A stretch of 64,000 nt of DNA from FEB-25 sp963726315 (GCA_963726315.1 CAVSBZ010000005.1:868001-932000), one strand, 5' to 3'; positions 53,866-63,269 are shown, counted from the first letter of the stretch. The notes: generated by a model from the sequence alone, not told the origin. Numbers and translations are program-made.

Positions 53866-56800
53866 ATGAAGCCCTCCTTCCTACTCTCAACAAAATTTCT
53901 TCTACCACGCGCCGGTCGTGGTTATCTACCTCGACCCCACCTCATTCAATGGATGGATGATCATATTGATGGACGATTGCTGCTTATCTCTGCCCCAGCA
54001 GGCTATGGCAAGACAAGCCTGATGGCTGAGTTCCTGGAGAAAACTGACCTGCCTGCGGCTTGGTATCAGCTCGACCCTTCAGATTCCGATCCGTATACTT
54101 TCATCACTTATCTCATCGAGGCTCTTCGTCGGATGTGGCGTTCCAAAAATAATGATGAAGTAATTGTCGGACAAAATGCATGGGCATTGATTGAAAATCC
54201 TCAAACAGTCATTGAGCCCCAGCAGATAATGACCGTTCTGATTAACGAGCTTGGTGAGCAGATAAATAAACCCTACCTGGTTGTGGTAGATGACTACCAT
54301 TACATCACCTCGCTGGTTGTGCATCAGCTCGTAGATTTCCTGCTTGAAAATGCCCCCTCCAATCTGCACATGGTCCTTTCGTCCCGTAATGACCCACCAC
54401 TATCGTTGGCACGCCTCAGGGTACGTGGGATTTTAGCTGAGCTACGTGCCAATGACCTGCGCTTCAGGGAGGATGAAATCACAGACCTGATGATGCAAGA
54501 AGTACCTGGTTTATCAGTTGAGAGTATGAGCCTGTTGAACGAAAAAACCGAAGGATGGGCCGCTGCTTTGCAGATTGTGCGGTCCACCATTTCCGGGAGG
54601 GATGCCCAGATGGCAACCGATGTGATCTACAGTCTGAGCGGTTCACAGCGTTTCGTTTTTGAATACCTCACCGATGAGGTGTTTCGTCGTCAACCATCGG
54701 AAAGGCAGCAGTTTTTATTGTACACATCTGTGCTTACCCAGATGGACTCTGATTCCTGCAACGCCATCGCCCACATTTGCGATGCACAGCAAGTCTTGGA
54801 GCAGTTGGAGGAGCAAAATTTATTCGTTACCAGTCTGGATCCTCAACGTCAATGGTTCCGTTATCATTACTTGTTTCGAGAATTCCTCCTCAGCAAGCTC
54901 CGGCACGAGCAGCCTAATAGATTAATAAGGCTGGAAGCTGAGGCGGGTCGATATTATGAAACACTAACCGAGTGGGAGTCAGCTTTTCTCCATTACAATC
55001 AATCGGGTGATCTCGAATCGGCTGCTAAGTGTGCCTGTAACTTCGCCGCTGACTATGTTGAACGCGGGCGCATTGAAGCCCTTCACCGTTATTTATCCGC
55101 TTTGCCAATCGAGGCAATGAACCACTACCCTGAGCTGTTGCTGCAGCACGGAAATGTACATTGGCGCATGGGAAAAGCAGGTCTGGCTGTGAGTGCTTAT
55201 GAGAAAGCCCGACTAGCTTTTACTAATCTCGCAGATGCGTCAGGTGTCAGCCGGGCGCTCACCCGCCTGGCAGAAGTTGAGCGTTCCCAGGGAAATTATC
55301 GTTTAGCTGAAGGTTTAGCTACTCATGCATTACAGGCTTCCCCTATTGATGATCATGCCTGTAGAGCTGAGGCTTTGATGGCACTTGCAAAAAGCACTGG
55401 TTTCCTAACCGGTATGGATCGGGGTAGATCATTAGCTGAACAAGCTGTGGATGAATCTCGTTTAGCAATGGATAGTATTTCCACTTTAGCGAGAGCTAGC
55501 TTCCTTCAGTCTTTGGGACAAATTTGCTGGTGGTCGGGTGACCCTCAGGCTGCCGTTGACAACACTCAGGAAGCATTGCGAATAGCACCCGATGAGTTTT
55601 CACCCATGGCAGCCCAGGCATACATATTGTTGGTCAGTCCCCATCTTTACTGGCGCGAGTTTCAAGTTGCTTTGCATTATGCCGAGCAGGGTTTGGGTAT
55701 TGCTCAAACTCTGCACTTGAATGAGCTTTTACCTGCTGCCTATACGGCCTTGGGTAATGTGCTCACCCGCCTTGGCGAGATGGCACACGCTGAAAGTACA
55801 TTGAAGCAGTCCTTGGAACTCGCAGGTCAGCTGGGTACAGCTTCTTATGAGCAGATTATGGCTACAGGTTATCTGGCATTAAACCTGTGTGCTCAAGGAA
55901 GAGTTGACGAAGCGTGGCAGCTGACCGAAGGCGCTTTGTGGGTTTACCGTGGTCATCCAGACGCATATGAGGTTTTTGTTTGCCGTAGTGTGCTGGCTGA
56001 TACTGCCTTGGATAAAGGCTTGTTTGACAAGGCTGAAGAGTTGTACCAGGAACTGGTGGAGGTGGGTGAGAGGCGGCAATTTCGTATCCCGATGGCGTTA
56101 GTTTATTTAGGGTTGGCATATATCCACCTCGTGACTGGACGGAAGGAGGCTGGGATCCAGTATGCCAATCAAGCATTGCATTTGATCGAGCCAACAGGAG
56201 CATTCCAGCTATTCCTCGACCAAGGGGAACGTAGCCGGGTTGTATGCAATGCCCTGGTAGAAGCAGGTCAGCGCACAAAATTTGTTGAGCATGTGCTTGA
56301 AAATCTTCCATCTTCGCATCATAAACCCTTGATCTCTTTCGTTGATCCATCAGCCATTGTTGTACATTGCCTGGGCACATTTAAGGTACAACTGGGAGGG
56401 CAGGAGATCACTCAGGAACGTTGGGTTTCTGCTAAGGCGCGTGACTTGCTGGCATATTTTGTCAACTTTCGCGGTGAGCATATTCCTGCTGAGAAGGTGT
56501 TCGAAGCTATATGGGCTGAAAAACCTGGCCGAGGGATGGCCGCATTCCATACTGCCCTTTCTCGTATGCGCAATGCCCTCAAGCGCCAGGATCCATCACC
56601 CCGTTTTGTATTGGTCGAAACCGGTGAGTATCACCTAGACTCCGCCCGGTTTAATATTGATGTGGACGAGTTTGACGCAGCTATCGCCAACGCCCGCGCT
56701 GCAAATGATGAAGAGACTGCTTCACACTGGTTTGAGCATGCCATCGATCTTTATCAAGGGGATTACCTGCAGAACCTTTACTATGATTGGTTGTTTCCAG

Positions 56801-57099
56801 AGCGTAGAAGGATTGCCCAGGAATACCTAGGGATGCTGCGGCAGCTTGCAGATTTTCACTTTACCCATGAGCGTTATACCCGCTCACTAGACTTGCTACA
56901 CCGGGCTCTTCGTATGGACAATCTCCGGGAGGATCTACACTGTCAGGCGATGCGTGCGTATGCTGCCCTTGGTGACCGGGCCGGACTTATGCGTCAATAC
57001 CAGGAGATGAATGACGTCCTTGCTGGTGAGATGAGGATTGAGCCTTTACCCACCACAAAAAAACTGTATGATCGCCTCTTGGTTGGTATGGAGGGCTGA
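53866..57099 (+). CDS. STAND-family regulator with TPR repeats and C-terminal wHTH-BTAD
   Basis: About 1077 residues. An N-terminal P-loop 'LISAPAGYGKTSLMAEFLE' and Walker B 'YLVVVDDYHYI' mark a MalT-type STAND ATPase (residues 1-330). Next come TPR-like repeats (about 380-800, for example 'HYPELLLQHGNVHWRMGKAG'). At the end are a winged helix ('VHCLGTFKVQLGGQEITQ', 'AAFHTALSRMRNAL') and BTAD domain (about 910-1077), the reverse of the AfsR layout. The start is placed at 53866 since the frame from 53809 would leave only 17 bp to the divergent importer gene and its first 19 residues look non-coding. It probably controls the adjacent importer operon. Confidence 0.85.
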   Translation: MKPSFLLSTKFLLPRAGRGYLPRPHLIQWMDDHIDGRLLLISAPAGYGKTSLMAEFLEKTDLPAAWYQLDPSDSDPYTFITYLIEALRRMWRSKNNDEVIVGQNAWALIENPQTVIEPQQIMTVLINELGEQINKPYLVVVDDYHYITSLVVHQLVDFLLENAPSNLHMVLSSRNDPPLSLARLRVRGILAELRANDLRFREDEITDLMMQEVPGLSVESMSLLNEKTEGWAAALQIVRSTISGRDAQMATDVIYSLSGSQRFVFEYLTDEVFRRQPSERQQFLLYTSVLTQMDSDSCNAIAHICDAQQVLEQLEEQNLFVTSLDPQRQWFRYHYLFREFLLSKLRHEQPNRLIRLEAEAGRYYETLTEWESAFLHYNQSGDLESAAKCACNFAADYVERGRIEALHRYLSALPIEAMNHYPELLLQHGNVHWRMGKAGLAVSAYEKARLAFTNLADASGVSRALTRLAEVERSQGNYRLAEGLATHALQASPIDDHACRAEALMALAKSTGFLTGMDRGRSLAEQAVDESRLAMDSISTLARASFLQSLGQICWWSGDPQAAVDNTQEALRIAPDEFSPMAAQAYILLVSPHLYWREFQVALHYAEQGLGIAQTLHLNELLPAAYTALGNVLTRLGEMAHAESTLKQSLELAGQLGTASYEQIMATGYLALNLCAQGRVDEAWQLTEGALWVYRGHPDAYEVFVCRSVLADTALDKGLFDKAEELYQELVEVGERRQFRIPMALVYLGLAYIHLVTGRKEAGIQYANQALHLIEPTGAFQLFLDQGERSRVVCNALVEAGQRTKFVEHVLENLPSSHHKPLISFVDPSAIVVHCLGTFKVQLGGQEITQERWVSAKARDLLAYFVNFRGEHIPAEKVFEAIWAEKPGRGMAAFHTALSRMRNALKRQDPSPRFVLVETGEYHLDSARFNIDVDEFDAAIANARAANDEETASHWFEHAIDLYQGDYLQNLYYDWLFPERRRIAQEYLGMLRQLADFHFTHERYTRSLDLLHRALRMDNLREDLHCQAMRAYAALGDRAGLMRQYQEMNDVLAGEMRIEPLPTTKKLYDRLLVGMEG

Positions 57100-57258
57100 A
57101 TCCGATTTTACCAACTTGGTACCTGCGGGAGGCTTCTCTTAGTAACTAATGATGGTTGAAGTGTTGTTGCTCTATAGAAGCATTATATTTGGAGTATGCA
57201 CTCAATCTAATCTCTTGTTTTCGTAGGTGAGCGAGAATTCGTAAGCATGGAGGCCATC

Positions 57259-57453
57259 ATGTCTAAAAGAACGATTGGAATTGTGTTGGTTGTCCTTGGA
57301 GTGATCTTAGTGCTGATTTCTTTTGGCGCTGACTTACTCGGAATTGGAAGTGGCGGCTTCGGTTATAAACAGATTCTAGGTGTAGCCATCGGTGTCATCG
57401 CGGTTGCCGTTGGAATCTGGCTGGCAATGAGCAAACCTACTCCGACGCAATAG
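57259..57453 (+). CDS. small two-TM membrane protein
   Basis: A 64-residue protein with two hydrophobic helices ('TIGIVLVVLGVILVLISFG' and 'ILGVAIGVIAVAVGIWLAM') joined by a Gly-rich turn. GGAGG lies 5 bases before the ATG. Similar short hypothetical membrane proteins are widespread; no function can be inferred. It follows the STAND regulator by 159 bp. Confidence 0.6.
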   Translation: MSKRTIGIVLVVLGVILVLISFGADLLGIGSGGFGYKQILGVAIGVIAVAVGIWLAMSKPTPTQ

Positions 57454-57475
57454 ACCATCAGGTATAGTCAGGCTT

Positions 57476-58348
57476 TCAAACACAATTCAGGTTTTGCCTG
57501 AAGGGTGGTACGCGGGAAGAAAAGGAAGGCGAAAAGGAATATAGAATCTGTCTATAATGCCTGCCTTTGTCGAAATGCGGTTTAGCATTCGTTTCTCGCC
57601 AGGGTGTGCGTGCCTCGATCATGATGCGGTGGTCATGTACCTGTAATGGACCATGAGAGATAATATCCTGGTGAATGGCATACAGTTTCTGGCGATACTT
57701 TGTCACACTAAAATCGGCGATCTGCCAGGGGATAATCCTCAGGTAAAACACCACTGCACCGATATCGGCAAACTCTGCAATGGGAAACTCTTCTATGACG
57801 GTGATCAGCTCAAACCTAGCATCTTTCAGCCGCTGGGTGATCAGTTCTTTGGTCCAGTAAGAATATTGAAAATCGACCGTATCCTGTAACAGCTCATTGA
57901 GGTGGATGTCATTCTTACCTCCAACCTGTTCGGTAAGAAAGACGCCACCGGGTTTTAGCAGGCGCATGAGCTCCTGCTCAGAATAAGAACCGTGGCGATT
58001 GAGGATCAGGTTCAGGCTTTCATTTGGAAGTGGGATGGCATCATCGGTATAATCTGTAATTACCTGGACACCGAGTGGCTCCAGCCGCTGCCTGGCAACG
58101 GGAATATTAGGTGGGAAGCTCTCCGTTGCCCAAATGTGAGCGGGGAAAGGCTGGAGAGTGGAGAGTAATTCGCCCCCACCCGTGTCCTGGTCAAGCATCG
58201 ATGTGATCCCTGTCATCCATCTGCGCACCCAGGCGGGATAATTCCAGGAGGGTTCGTGTATTTTCCAACGTTCACCAAGGAACGAGAAATCCCAGCCTGA
58301 GAATGGGAGCGACAAGCCATCCTGGATCAGGTCATCGAATGAGGCCAT
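57476..58348 (-). CDS. class I SAM-dependent methyltransferase
   Basis: About 290 residues. After an N-terminal region 'ERWKIHEPSWNYPAWVRRWM' it shows the methyltransferase core: glycine motif region 'MLDQDTGGGELLSTLQPFP' (DxGxGxG-like, here DTGGGE), 'VARQRLEPLGVQVI' as the acidic-loop area, 'PNESLNLILNRHGSYS', and 'LMRLLKPGGVFLTEQVGG'. The pattern resembles a family of Chloroflexota/Firmicutes methyltransferases with unknown substrate. The ATG overlaps the stop of the upstream transglycosylase (TGATG), so the two are co-translated. Confidence 0.82.
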   Translation of the reverse strand: MASFDDLIQDGLSLPFSGWDFSFLGERWKIHEPSWNYPAWVRRWMTGITSMLDQDTGGGELLSTLQPFPAHIWATESFPPNIPVARQRLEPLGVQVITDYTDDAIPLPNESLNLILNRHGSYSEQELMRLLKPGGVFLTEQVGGKNDIHLNELLQDTVDFQYSYWTKELITQRLKDARFELITVIEEFPIAEFADIGAVVFYLRIIPWQIADFSVTKYRQKLYAIHQDIISHGPLQVHDHRIMIEARTPWRETNAKPHFDKGRHYRQILYSFSPSFSSRVPPFRQNLNCV

Positions 58349-60804
58349 CACTGGGCACGAGCATACAGGCGTGAATAGATGCTAAAGACTTCGTAGATGC
58401 CCATCAGGTATTGGCGAGTCTCATCATAACGGATCACTTCCACAAACAAGTCGGGGTCACCTTTGGCGAGTGATTGCCAGATTGCTGAATTGCCCGGTCC
58501 ACCATTGTAAGCAGCCAGCGCTGCGTACAGGTCACCACCCAGGTAATCTCGCTGGTCAGCCAGATAATCCTGCCCAAGTGTCAGGTTCACTTGCGGCCGG
58601 AGCAAATCAGATTGCGAGTAATTGGGAGGCCAGCCAATGCGGGAGACTATGTCTTCACCGGTTACCGGCAGAACCTGCATCAATCCATATGCACCGGCAC
58701 TGGATTGGATGGATGGGTCAAACAGGCTCTCCTGGCGAATGGTAGACCAAATAAAAAGTGGGCTGAAATTGTTTTCCTGCGCAGCCGGTGCCACCAGGTC
58801 AGGGTAATATGCCCCGAAGCGTATGTGGCTGAAGAGGACTGGAGCAGTGAGGGTGCCCGCGTCATCCAAACCAGCCAGGTCAAGTACCTGACGGGCAGCG
58901 AGAATTGCCTGGCGGTACATGCCCAAATCAGCCAGATAAACAGCCAAACGGTAGGAGGTTAAGGGATCGCCGGAAGTCTCATCGCGCAAATTGCTAAATT
59001 CTGCTTCTGCCTGGTCATACAGACCGAGGAGCCAGAATTCCTGCCCACGGATGAAACGCTGGTCACCAGCAAGTGGACCCGGGACAGACAGATCGGTGGT
59101 GGAGGGGAAATTGAACGTGGTAAGCATCCACAACTCAGCTTGCTTGACCTCTGACGGGTGGTCGATACCCAGGTCAATGGTCAAAGGAGGGGTAAAAGGT
59201 GGAATATTATTGAGCATATCGCGTGAGCGCTCGGAGTAATACCCGGTTGGGTCAATGGAAGCAGCCTGCTGCCAGGTGGTTTTTGCCGAGGTGGCGTCAC
59301 CCAGTGCAGCCTGGGCTTTTCCCACCCAAAAATAAGCTCCAGCACGTTCAGCCGGTGTGGTGGCGATACTTTGCGCCTGCCCGAACACGGTTTGTGCAGA
59401 GGCATAATCTTCCAGGCGATAATGGCAGATCGCTGACAGGAACATGGCGCGGTAGATGTAATCCGAATTTGGGTATTCTTGTGGGATACGCTGCCACAAC
59501 TTCGCCGCGTCTGCCAGACGATTATCGCGCTCGGCAACACGGGCTGCATCGAAGAGGAATTCAGCAGCGCGAGGGTGGGTGGGCACCGCGGCAACGAAAT
59601 CCAACAGGGTCTTCTCAGCCCCGGCGTAGTCATCCTGGTAGGCCCACTGAATATAAGCCTTCGACTCCCAGGCGGAATCCCACACGGAGCTGGCCTGGTC
59701 ACCCTGGATGACACTATCCCACTTGGAAATGGCGGCAGGAATGTCTTCCTGGTTGCACTGGACAAGCCCTTGTGGGTTGCATAAAATCAGCCCTTCATAA
59801 TATTGAGCAGTAGAAGCGTCTGAAGGGTTGAGTGAGATGTAGCGGTCGAAGGCAGAAAAAGCTACGTTGTACTGCCCGGCATTGTAATCAACCAATCCAC
59901 GCTGGAGATCACTCACCGGATAACCGCTGTTCACCAGCTCGACCAGGCTAAGATAGGAATAGTATGCCTGTGGGTAGTTATAGACTGCATCCACATAAGC
60001 TGCGGTCGCTTCTTCTGATTGCCCCAAAGCAGTATACATTTGGCCACGGGCATAATCCACCTGTGCCTTGATGCTATCTGAACCGGTGCGGTTAAAGATG
60101 TCGTCATAAACCACACCTGCGGTGACATAATCTCCCAAATAAGAATAGGTTTGTGCCAACTTGAGCTCGAGGGCGAAGTTGGTGGGGAGGCGGGGTGACT
60201 GGATTGCACTGATGTAAGCAGCAAGGGCGGAGCTGAAGTCACCGCTCGCAATATAGGCATCTCCACGGCGCTCGTTGATGAAGGCGTCCAGGATACCCGG
60301 GCGAACAGTGAGAAAGTTGGCGAAAGCATCTACTGCCTCGGTATATCGGTCAAGCTGCATATACGTTTCACCTAGGAAATAGTAAGCATCAGCAGCCTGG
60401 GCGTAGCCTGGATAACCATCGGTGACTGCGCGGAATTCATTCAAGGCATTGGGATAATCTCCCTTGAGAAAGTGGGTGCGTCCCTGCCCGAGGGTGGCAG
60501 CTGCAAGGATGGCAGGGTCGCTTGAGCTTACCAGTGCTGCGGTATATTCGGTCAGGGCAGTGTCATAATCTCCATTAAATAACGCGTGGTCACCGCTGGC
60601 AACCCGAACCTCAGGAACCGGAGTAGGAGTAAAGGTGGGGACGAGGGTGGGGATGCTGGTAGAGGTGGCAGATGGCAGCGGAGTGACTAATGAAACAGGA
60701 GGTGGCGTAGTGGAGGGTGTGAGGTTATTTGGTGAGGCTCCAGACAAGTTGCAAGCTTGAATTCCGAACATCAATGCCAATAAGATGAGGAGCAGCTTCT
60801 TCAT
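58348..60804 (-). CDS. lytic murein transglycosylase lipoprotein with TPR superhelix (Slt-type)
   Basis: About 818 residues. The signal peptide ends in lipobox 'GIQAC', followed by a Pro/Thr/Ser-rich linker (about 20-70). Residues about 75-610 are TPR-like helices ('GDYDTALTEYTAALV', 'GDYPNALNEFRAV', 'DRYTEAVDAFANFL'), giving the ring-like U domain. The C-terminal SLT domain has catalytic Glu in 'STIRQESLFDPSIQS', then 'GAYGLMQVLPVTGEDI' and 'LAAYNGGPGNSAIW'. It cleaves peptidoglycan glycan strands with formation of 1,6-anhydro ends, outside the membrane. No strong ribosome site. The methyltransferase gene overlaps its stop. Confidence 0.92.
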   Translation of the reverse strand: MKKLLLILLALMFGIQACNLSGASPNNLTPSTTPPPVSLVTPLPSATSTSIPTLVPTFTPTPVPEVRVASGDHALFNGDYDTALTEYTAALVSSSDPAILAAATLGQGRTHFLKGDYPNALNEFRAVTDGYPGYAQAADAYYFLGETYMQLDRYTEAVDAFANFLTVRPGILDAFINERRGDAYIASGDFSSALAAYISAIQSPRLPTNFALELKLAQTYSYLGDYVTAGVVYDDIFNRTGSDSIKAQVDYARGQMYTALGQSEEATAAYVDAVYNYPQAYYSYLSLVELVNSGYPVSDLQRGLVDYNAGQYNVAFSAFDRYISLNPSDASTAQYYEGLILCNPQGLVQCNQEDIPAAISKWDSVIQGDQASSVWDSAWESKAYIQWAYQDDYAGAEKTLLDFVAAVPTHPRAAEFLFDAARVAERDNRLADAAKLWQRIPQEYPNSDYIYRAMFLSAICHYRLEDYASAQTVFGQAQSIATTPAERAGAYFWVGKAQAALGDATSAKTTWQQAASIDPTGYYSERSRDMLNNIPPFTPPLTIDLGIDHPSEVKQAELWMLTTFNFPSTTDLSVPGPLAGDQRFIRGQEFWLLGLYDQAEAEFSNLRDETSGDPLTSYRLAVYLADLGMYRQAILAARQVLDLAGLDDAGTLTAPVLFSHIRFGAYYPDLVAPAAQENNFSPLFIWSTIRQESLFDPSIQSSAGAYGLMQVLPVTGEDIVSRIGWPPNYSQSDLLRPQVNLTLGQDYLADQRDYLGGDLYAALAAYNGGPGNSAIWQSLAKGDPDLFVEVIRYDETRQYLMGIYEVFSIYSRLYARAQ

Positions 60805-61110
60805 GGAAAACACTATACCCGGGAGCGTGAGAGGTGTCAAGGCGAGCACAATTTGGAGGATGAGGGCCAGTAATTAGTAATTAATGTCAAGTCCTGAAAT
60901 ACGTTTACAGGAAAAGTTAGTTTTGAGACCAATATTCCTAAACTGTATTGAGCACAACCGGGGAAATTTATATGTGTGTACCGGAGCACGCTTCAGATTG
61001 GGAGGACGGGAAAGTAGGAATGGTGGGAAAATCAGTTAGAGACATAAAGGTAATGATTTGTTTTTAAAAAAAAACGAATAAATTCAAATATTGGGGTCAG
61101 GCGATTATAT

Positions 61111-61227
61111 CGAGAAGATCGCAGCAAGTGCAAGAAGACGCTGCGGGCTTCGATATCCGGCAATTCGGCAATCATAGCGAGAAGATCGCAGCGAGTGCAA
61201 GAAGACGCTGCGGGCTTCGATATCCGG
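61111..61227. repeat. two 50-bp direct repeats, each with an internal stem
   Basis: Copies at 61111-61160 and 61178-61227 differ at one base and are 67 bp apart start to start. Each begins CGAGAAGATCGCAGC and ends GCTTCGATATCCGG. Within each, CGCAGCG (or CGCAGCA in copy 1) pairs with CGCTGCG across a 12-base loop. The sequence before each copy is also related (GGCGATTATAT versus GGCAATCATAG). Confidence 0.85.
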
Positions 61228-61626
61228 TAATCAGGTGATCAGGTAATTAGGCGATCAGCGAGGACACAGTAATTCACAAGGAAACCATCCACCAATATAT
61301 AAATAAAACCCGGTAAAAGGATCTATAACGGATATCTGCAAAAACAGCAGGTACAGGTTTTCGGATAGATGAAGAAGCGATAATGAGAATAGCGTAATTA
61401 CACACCAAGAGCAAAAACCACATGTGATTATGGATAAACTACAGAGCAGATTGCTTCAAAGGACTTCGGAGTGTACAAGTGACCGTGGATTTTGAGAGCG
61501 TCCTTTTCGCAATGACAACATGGGTGAGTAATTACAGAATAGTTTTCGAAAATTTTTCCTAGCTACTCCAAGAAGTGAGTTGTTACACGCCTAACGGTAA
61601 GGACCGACCGGTATACGACTGCCTTT

Positions 61627-61726
61627 TACCGATAAAACCCAATCGGTACAGGAGACCACTGATTGATATGGAAAACCACCATATCAATATGTGTAAGCAG
61701 TCTATACAGATTAAAATCAATCTGTA
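61627..61726 (+). ncRNA. run of three hairpins with A-rich loops, possible structured RNA
   Basis: Three perfect stems follow each other: TACCGAT/ATCGGTA (61627-61648, 8-base loop), ATTGATATGG/CCATATCAAT (61662-61688, 7-base loop) and TACAGATT/AATCTGTA (61705-61726, 6-base loop). Each loop begins with AAAA. Regular spacing and loops suggest a shared design, but no known RNA family is recognised. Because stems are palindromic, strand is uncertain. Confidence 0.3.
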
Positions 61727-61961
61727 CAGAAGTACACTGATTATAGCACAATAGTTCTAATCCACAAGAGGGTTAAGAGATTTAAGATTTCTCATAATTC
61801 CCAAAAACAGCGAAAATCATCGAGTATTTTTCTCGACAGAGTATAATGAAGCTGGAGTATTACGAAAAAGTTCACGGTGGTGGAGTTGGTGGCATATTTA
61901 ACACAGATAAACCCCGAATACGCCAGTATCGTAAGTCTTTTGGTAAGCGGAGAATAGATAA

Positions 61962-62561
61962 ATGAAAGGTAGAATCCTCGACCCGCAGGTGAAAGTTTAC
62001 AGCAGCATTGATGAAAATGCCGTATCCATTGCGACTTTGCATGAAGGTAGTGAGATCGAATATGGAGCTCCAAAAAGAAAAGCCGGAAAGCTGTGGGTAC
62101 CGATTACGTTATCCACCGGACAGCAGGCATTCATCCCCGGTGAGGCACGTATTTCGGTTATTCACGAGGGAGCGTTGATGCAGGACAACGTGGCGTTATA
62201 CGCTGAGCCATCGGCAGATTCGCAGGTCAAACAGCAGCTCAGACTTAATACGAAGTTACTATTGCTGCAGAATGCTGAAGGGGGAGGAAAAATTTGGAAG
62301 CGAGTTCGGGATATGAACGGGAGTGAGGGATACATCGCCGGGGATACACGCGTGCGTGTAATTCAGCAAAAAACCAGAGCAATGGCTCGAAAAAATTTAC
62401 TCACCGGTGCAATGTGGCTGATCGCGGGTCTGGCGATCACATTTTCAGGGTCATCCAATACCTCCGGAGGTAGCTTCTCCCTGCTGGGATACGGCGCGAT
62501 TTTATTCGGGGCGGTAATGGTGATCATGGGATTGGTGGCATTTTTTACTGCCAAGGTTTGA
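61962..62561 (+). CDS. SH3-like domain membrane protein
   Basis: A 199-residue protein with two SH3b-like beta domains in the first 140 residues ('PQVKVYSSIDENAVSIATLHEG', 'DNVALYAEPSADSQVKQQLRL', 'KIWKRVRDMNGSEGYIAGDT'), then two TM helices ('LLTGAMWLIAGLAITFSG' and 'YGAILFGAVMVIMGLVAFF'). No signal peptide is present, so the SH3 part is probably cytoplasmic, or the protein is inserted by its C-terminal helices. Function unknown; SH3b repeats often bind peptides or proteins. No strong ribosome site is seen. Confidence 0.7.
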   Translation: MKGRILDPQVKVYSSIDENAVSIATLHEGSEIEYGAPKRKAGKLWVPITLSTGQQAFIPGEARISVIHEGALMQDNVALYAEPSADSQVKQQLRLNTKLLLLQNAEGGGKIWKRVRDMNGSEGYIAGDTRVRVIQQKTRAMARKNLLTGAMWLIAGLAITFSGSSNTSGGSFSLLGYGAILFGAVMVIMGLVAFFTAKV

Positions 62562-62700
62562 AGAAAACAAACTGGTTTCAAAATTCGACGGTTTCTAATC
62601 TAGTTAAATCAGGCACTGCAGTAAATACCGTCGGTGGTTGGGCGACCCTGTTTATTCAACCAATTATTAATGGACACTATGTAGAGATAGGAGTGTTCAG

Positions 62701-63255
62701 GTGGAGCTGATCACGCCAAGACTGAGATTGCGGGAATTTTCTGAGCTTGACTTCCAGGCGTTCCGCGAGATGGATGCCAGGGCAGAGTTGCACACTTACG
62801 AGAGGGAGCTGCCTGGTGTGGCGGAGACTCGGGATACCCTGAACTCGCTACTGCGCGATGCGTTGGAAGCTCCGCGGACGAATTATCGATTGGCAATCAC
62901 TATACGCCCGAATGATACCGTCAAGGGGATCGTGAAACTTGCCCGGCAGTGGGAGGCGATCAGGGAATGGGAAGTGGGGTGGGCGGTGCATCCCGATGAG
63001 TGGGGAAAGGGGTATGCCAGTGAAGCAGCCTGGTATTTGATGGACTGGGGGTTCAAGGAGTTGAGTATTCACCGCACTGTGGCATTTTGCCATTCGTCTA
63101 ATACAGCATCAGTGAGGGTGATGGAGAAGCTCGGTATGCAGCAGGATGGCAAGTTGCGGGAGACGCGCTGGCTGCATGGCGAGTGGTGGGATGAGTATGT
63201 GTATGCGGTATTGGATAAGGATTGGTTGGGAAAGAAAGACCTGACAGGTTTCTAA
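62701..63255 (+). CDS. GNAT acetyltransferase, RimJ/RimL type
   Basis: A 184-residue acetyltransferase of the Acetyltransf_3 (RimJ/RimL) subfamily: 'ITPRLRLREFSELDFQAF' opening, 'EVGWAVHPDEWGKGYASEAAW' with the acetyl-CoA loop ('EWGKGYA' for QxxGxA), 'IHRTVAFCHSSNTASVRVMEK' and 'LGMQQDGKLR' near the end. It acetylates an amino group, perhaps a protein N-terminus or small amine. The GTG start has AGGAG ahead. The last residues 'KDLTGF' and the stop codon come from a palindromic repeat overlapping the 3' end, so the natural C-terminus may have been longer. Confidence 0.88.
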   Translation: MELITPRLRLREFSELDFQAFREMDARAELHTYERELPGVAETRDTLNSLLRDALEAPRTNYRLAITIRPNDTVKGIVKLARQWEAIREWEVGWAVHPDEWGKGYASEAAWYLMDWGFKELSIHRTVAFCHSSNTASVRVMEKLGMQQDGKLRETRWLHGEWWDEYVYAVLDKDWLGKKDLTGF

Positions 63256-63269
63256 AACCTGTCAGGTCT
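63237..63269. repeat. 33-bp palindromic repeat, copy 2
   Basis: The same arms as the element at 20543-20575 (AGACCTGACAGGTTT and its reverse complement, three bases between). It overlaps the final codons and the stop of the GNAT gene. It can form a hairpin and could also act as terminator, though no T run follows. Confidence 0.85.

Larger units (their letters stand above)
60850..61961. other. 1.1-kb gene-free stretch with repeats and hairpins
   Basis: No open frame looks like a gene on either strand. It contains a pair of 50-bp direct repeats with an internal stem (61111-61227), followed by 8-bp tandem units like ATCAGGTG / ATCAGGTA / ATTAGGCG / ATCAGCGA near 61230-61262, and a group of three hairpins (61627-61726). 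The upstream half is AT-rich with A runs (61063-61075). It lies between divergent genes and may hold an untranslated RNA. Confidence 0.55.

Noticed and set aside
55862..56380. 172-codon minus-strand frame within the STAND-BTAD regulator
   Set aside because: It overlaps conserved TPR coding sequence and has no ribosome site or recognisable motif.
61111..61227. Direct repeats considered as a small CRISPR array
   Set aside because: Only two copies, a 50-bp repeat longer than usual with a 17-bp gap, and no cas gene in the window.
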